In this document: positions 6,772 through 7,723 of the stretch, in pieces | How the letters are laid out: every line of letters starts with the position of its first letter | Position numbering within the stretch: the stretch's first letter is position 1 | From: an uncultured Clostridium sp. | GTDB taxonomy: Bacteria; Bacillota; Clostridia; TANB77; CAG-508 | Assembly (NCBI GenBank): GCA_900556945.1 | Contig: USQP01000028.1 | Coordinates: 1-7,723, forward strand | Length of the DNA: 7,723 bases | Direction: 5' to 3' | Translations under genes and position numbers: made by a program | The notes under the pieces: generated by a model | Database searches by the model: none | Told to the model about the DNA's origin: nothing | The model's input: only the letters and a program-made list of their open reading frames with translations

Positions 6772-6781
6772 ATCTATTAAC

Positions 6782-6811
6782 ATTATAACATAAAGAAATA
6801 CAAGTTGTAAA
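6782..6811 (-). promoter_or_regulatory. minus-strand extended -10 promoter between the inverted repeat and the sbcD-like gene
   Basis: Read on the minus strand, TTTACA (6811-6806) is followed after 18 nt by a perfect TATAAT (6787-6782), which has a TGT extension. The start is expected near 6775, exactly the right-hand end of the inverted repeat. By consensus it looks stronger than the plus-strand promoter on the other side. Confidence 0.6.
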
Positions 6812-6831
6812 GTAAGAATAAGGAGAAAAAA

Positions 6832-7675
6832 ATGAAATTTGTGCACATAGCAGACATGCATTTTGATAGTCCATTTGTAAATTTATCAGATAAAGATATA
6901 TTAGGAGATTTAAGAAGACTAGAGCAAAGAAAAATATTTAAAAAAGTGATAGATTATATTAAAGAGCATAAAATTGAATATTTTTTTATTTCGGGAGATT
7001 TGTATGAACATGAATATGTCAAACAGTCCACGATAGAATATATAAACAATTTATTGAAAGAAATTCCAGAAACTAAAATTTTTATTGCACCAGGAAATCA
7101 TGATCCATATTTAAAAAATTCATATTATAACAAATTTACTTGGAGTAAAAATGTAAAAATATTTAGGTCGAAGATAGAAAAAATAGAGGAAGAAGGTCTT
7201 GATATATATGGATTTGGCTTTGAGGATTTTTATTGTTACGATTCTGGAATAGAGGAATTGAAAATAGAAAACAAGGAAAAAATTAATATATTAATTACTC
7301 ATGGTAGCTTAGATGGTGGATGGGATGATGAAAAAAATTATAATTCGCTATCTTCAAGAAAATTGAAAGAAAAAGATTTTGACTATGTAGCATTAGGTCA
7401 TATTCATAAATTAGATTATAACACATCAGAAAATCAAAGAATTGTATATCCTGGTTCAACAAGTGCATTAGGTTTTGATGAATTAGGAGAGCATGGGATG
7501 ATTGTAGGAGAACTAGAAAAGAAAGAATTAAAATTAAAATTTATTCCATTAGATGAAGAACGTTTTGTCAAGAAAGAACTGGATGTAACAAATATTATTT
7601 CAAAAGAAGAATTAATTGAGGTGATAAATGATTTTGAAGTAAAGAAAAAGGAATATATAGAGATTGTGTTAACAG
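6832..7675 (+). CDS. SbcD/YhaO-like DNA repair exonuclease (metallophosphoesterase), 3' end missing
   Basis: SbcD/Mre11-type nucleases work with an SbcC/Rad50-like ATPase to open and trim DNA ends and hairpins. All calcineurin-type metal motifs are visible: DMH at 8-10, SGDLYE at 54-59, PGNHD at 87-91, THG at 156-158 and GHIH at 189-192. YPGSTSALGF follows the catalytic core. The sequence suits the YhaO branch (COG0420) as well as SbcD proper, so I give no symbol. The ATG at 6832 has AAGGAG at 6820-6825, six bases away. True sequence ends after about 281 codons at 7675, whereas family members usually run to about 370-420 aa. Beyond this the frame stays open only because the sequencing adapter happens to lack a stop, adding a false AVSYTHLRAHET peptide. 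The partner ATPase gene would be expected downstream. Translation may be controlled by the leader structure at 6589-6775. Confidence 0.9.
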
Positions 7676-7723
7676 CTGTCTCTTATACACATCTCCGAGC
7701 CCACGAGACGCGTAGTAATCTCG
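7676..7723. other. Nextera (Tn5) sequencing adapter, index and P7 start: contaminant
   Basis: The Tn5 mosaic end CTGTCTCTTATACACATCT is at 7676-7694, followed by the Nextera read-2 adapter CCGAGCCCACGAGAC at 7695-7709. An 8-base i7 index GCGTAGTA (the code I know as N719) is at 7710-7717, and ATCTCG, the start of P7, is at 7718-7723. This order and spacing match the library construct exactly and should be trimmed. Confidence 0.98.

Larger units (their letters stand above)
6589..6775 (+). ncRNA. large structured leader RNA or switch upstream of the sbcD-like gene
   Basis: The plus strand can fold into a long branched structure. Helices read by eye are: 6589-6600 with 6764-6775 (12 bp); 6608-6620 with 6742-6754 (13 bp); 6627-6631 with 6737-6741 (5 bp); 6639-6645 with 6724-6730 (7 bp). 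At the top are two hairpins, 6647-6654 with 6671-6678 (8 bp) and 6689-6699 with 6707-6717 (11 bp). All of these pairs are Watson-Crick. Alternative pairings exist: 6741-6749 can pair locally with 6757-6765, and 6764-6771 can pair with the ribosome binding site of the next gene at 6817-6824. No plus-strand U-tract terminator is visible, so the RNA probably continues as the leader of the sbcD-like mRNA. I recall a published candidate RNA motif named after sbcD, but cannot tell whether this is a member. The same sequence could also be a mobile inverted-repeat element, although no target duplication is visible. Confidence 0.6.
6589..6775. repeat. nested imperfect inverted repeat, 187 bp
   Basis: The outer 12 bp (AGATAATAAGGA and its complement) and the next 13 bp (GAAATGTGATTAC and its complement) are perfect inverted repeats, separated by 7 nt on the left and 9 nt on the right. 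An 11-bp direct repeat ATTCAGAAATG at 6603-6613 and 6705-6715 adds alternative pairings with CATTTCTGA at 6691-6699. The flanks show no matching short duplication. Confidence 0.85.
6685..6775 (-). ncRNA. candidate small RNA of about 91 nt, antisense to the sbcD-like leader
   Basis: A minus-strand promoter (6782-6811) should start transcription at about 6775, and a U-tract terminator on the same strand ends at 6685. The product would begin AGATAATAAGGA, form a first hairpin from 6763-6757 with 6749-6743 (7 bp), and end in the 11-bp terminator hairpin. It would be fully complementary to the 3' half of the leader structure, including the anti-Shine-Dalgarno segment. It may contain a 10-codon TTG frame after AAGGA (MKCDYLLVKY), which I regard as chance. 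Nothing shows expression directly; the case rests on promoter, terminator and ends agreeing. Confidence 0.45.

Noticed and set aside
6589..6775. The inverted repeat as a MITE or insertion-sequence remnant
   Set aside because: Not excluded, but no target-site duplication is visible at the edges, and both promoters and the anti-Shine-Dalgarno fit a regulatory element built into this place. Only a genome-wide copy count would decide.
6589..6775. 6S RNA
   Set aside because: Length and a long closing stem fit, but the top is a three-way junction with two strong hairpins rather than a large central bubble and a single terminal stem. I recognise no 6S sequence feature.

Overview
The window is AT-rich DNA (roughly 30% GC by eye) with strong AGGAGG-type ribosome binding sites, TTGACA/TATAAT promoters and U-tract terminators. 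Together with the protein types this points to a low-GC Firmicute, most likely a gut-type member of the Clostridia. No ribosomal or other phylogenetic marker is present, so genus cannot be given. The right-hand 48 bases are not biological: they are a Nextera/Tn5 library adapter with an i7 index and the start of P7. The window is therefore the end of an Illumina assembly contig.

Layout, all protein genes on the + strand. (1) 111-2548: murF and ddl overlap by 19 nt and form a cell-wall unit. Ddl makes D-Ala-D-Ala and MurF attaches it to the UDP-MurNAc-tripeptide. The unit ends in a terminator at 2626-2655. (2) 2702-3577: a DnaJ-type co-chaperone without zinc finger (CbpA-like), driven by an extended -10 promoter. 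(3) 3597-6509: a compact unit with a consensus promoter and its own terminator. It encodes an unrecognised 186-aa protein, an unrecognised 47-aa protein and a VirD4/TraG-type type IV coupling protein. The coupling protein gene is broken by one extra base in its Walker A motif. No other conjugation gene is present, so this is either an orphan coupling-protein module or a relic of an integrative element. (4) 6510-6831: a gene-free stretch holding an elaborate nested inverted repeat (6589-6775). (5) 6832-7675: the 5' part of an SbcD/YhaO-like DNA repair nuclease, cut off by the adapter.

The most interesting object is the 187-bp element before the sbcD-like gene. Its ends are a perfect 12-bp inverted repeat, followed inward by a 13-bp repeat, shorter helices and two hairpins. 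A promoter on each side points inward, and each predicted start falls at or within a base of the outer edge of the repeat, so both strands should yield RNAs beginning AGATAATAAGGA. The minus strand also carries a U-tract terminator that would give an RNA of about 91 nt. On the plus strand, the 3' arm of the closing helix is an anti-Shine-Dalgarno that could pair either with the leader's own 5' end or with the ribosome binding site of the sbcD-like gene. This is the layout expected of an RNA switch. All pairings were read by hand; no folding or database search was done.
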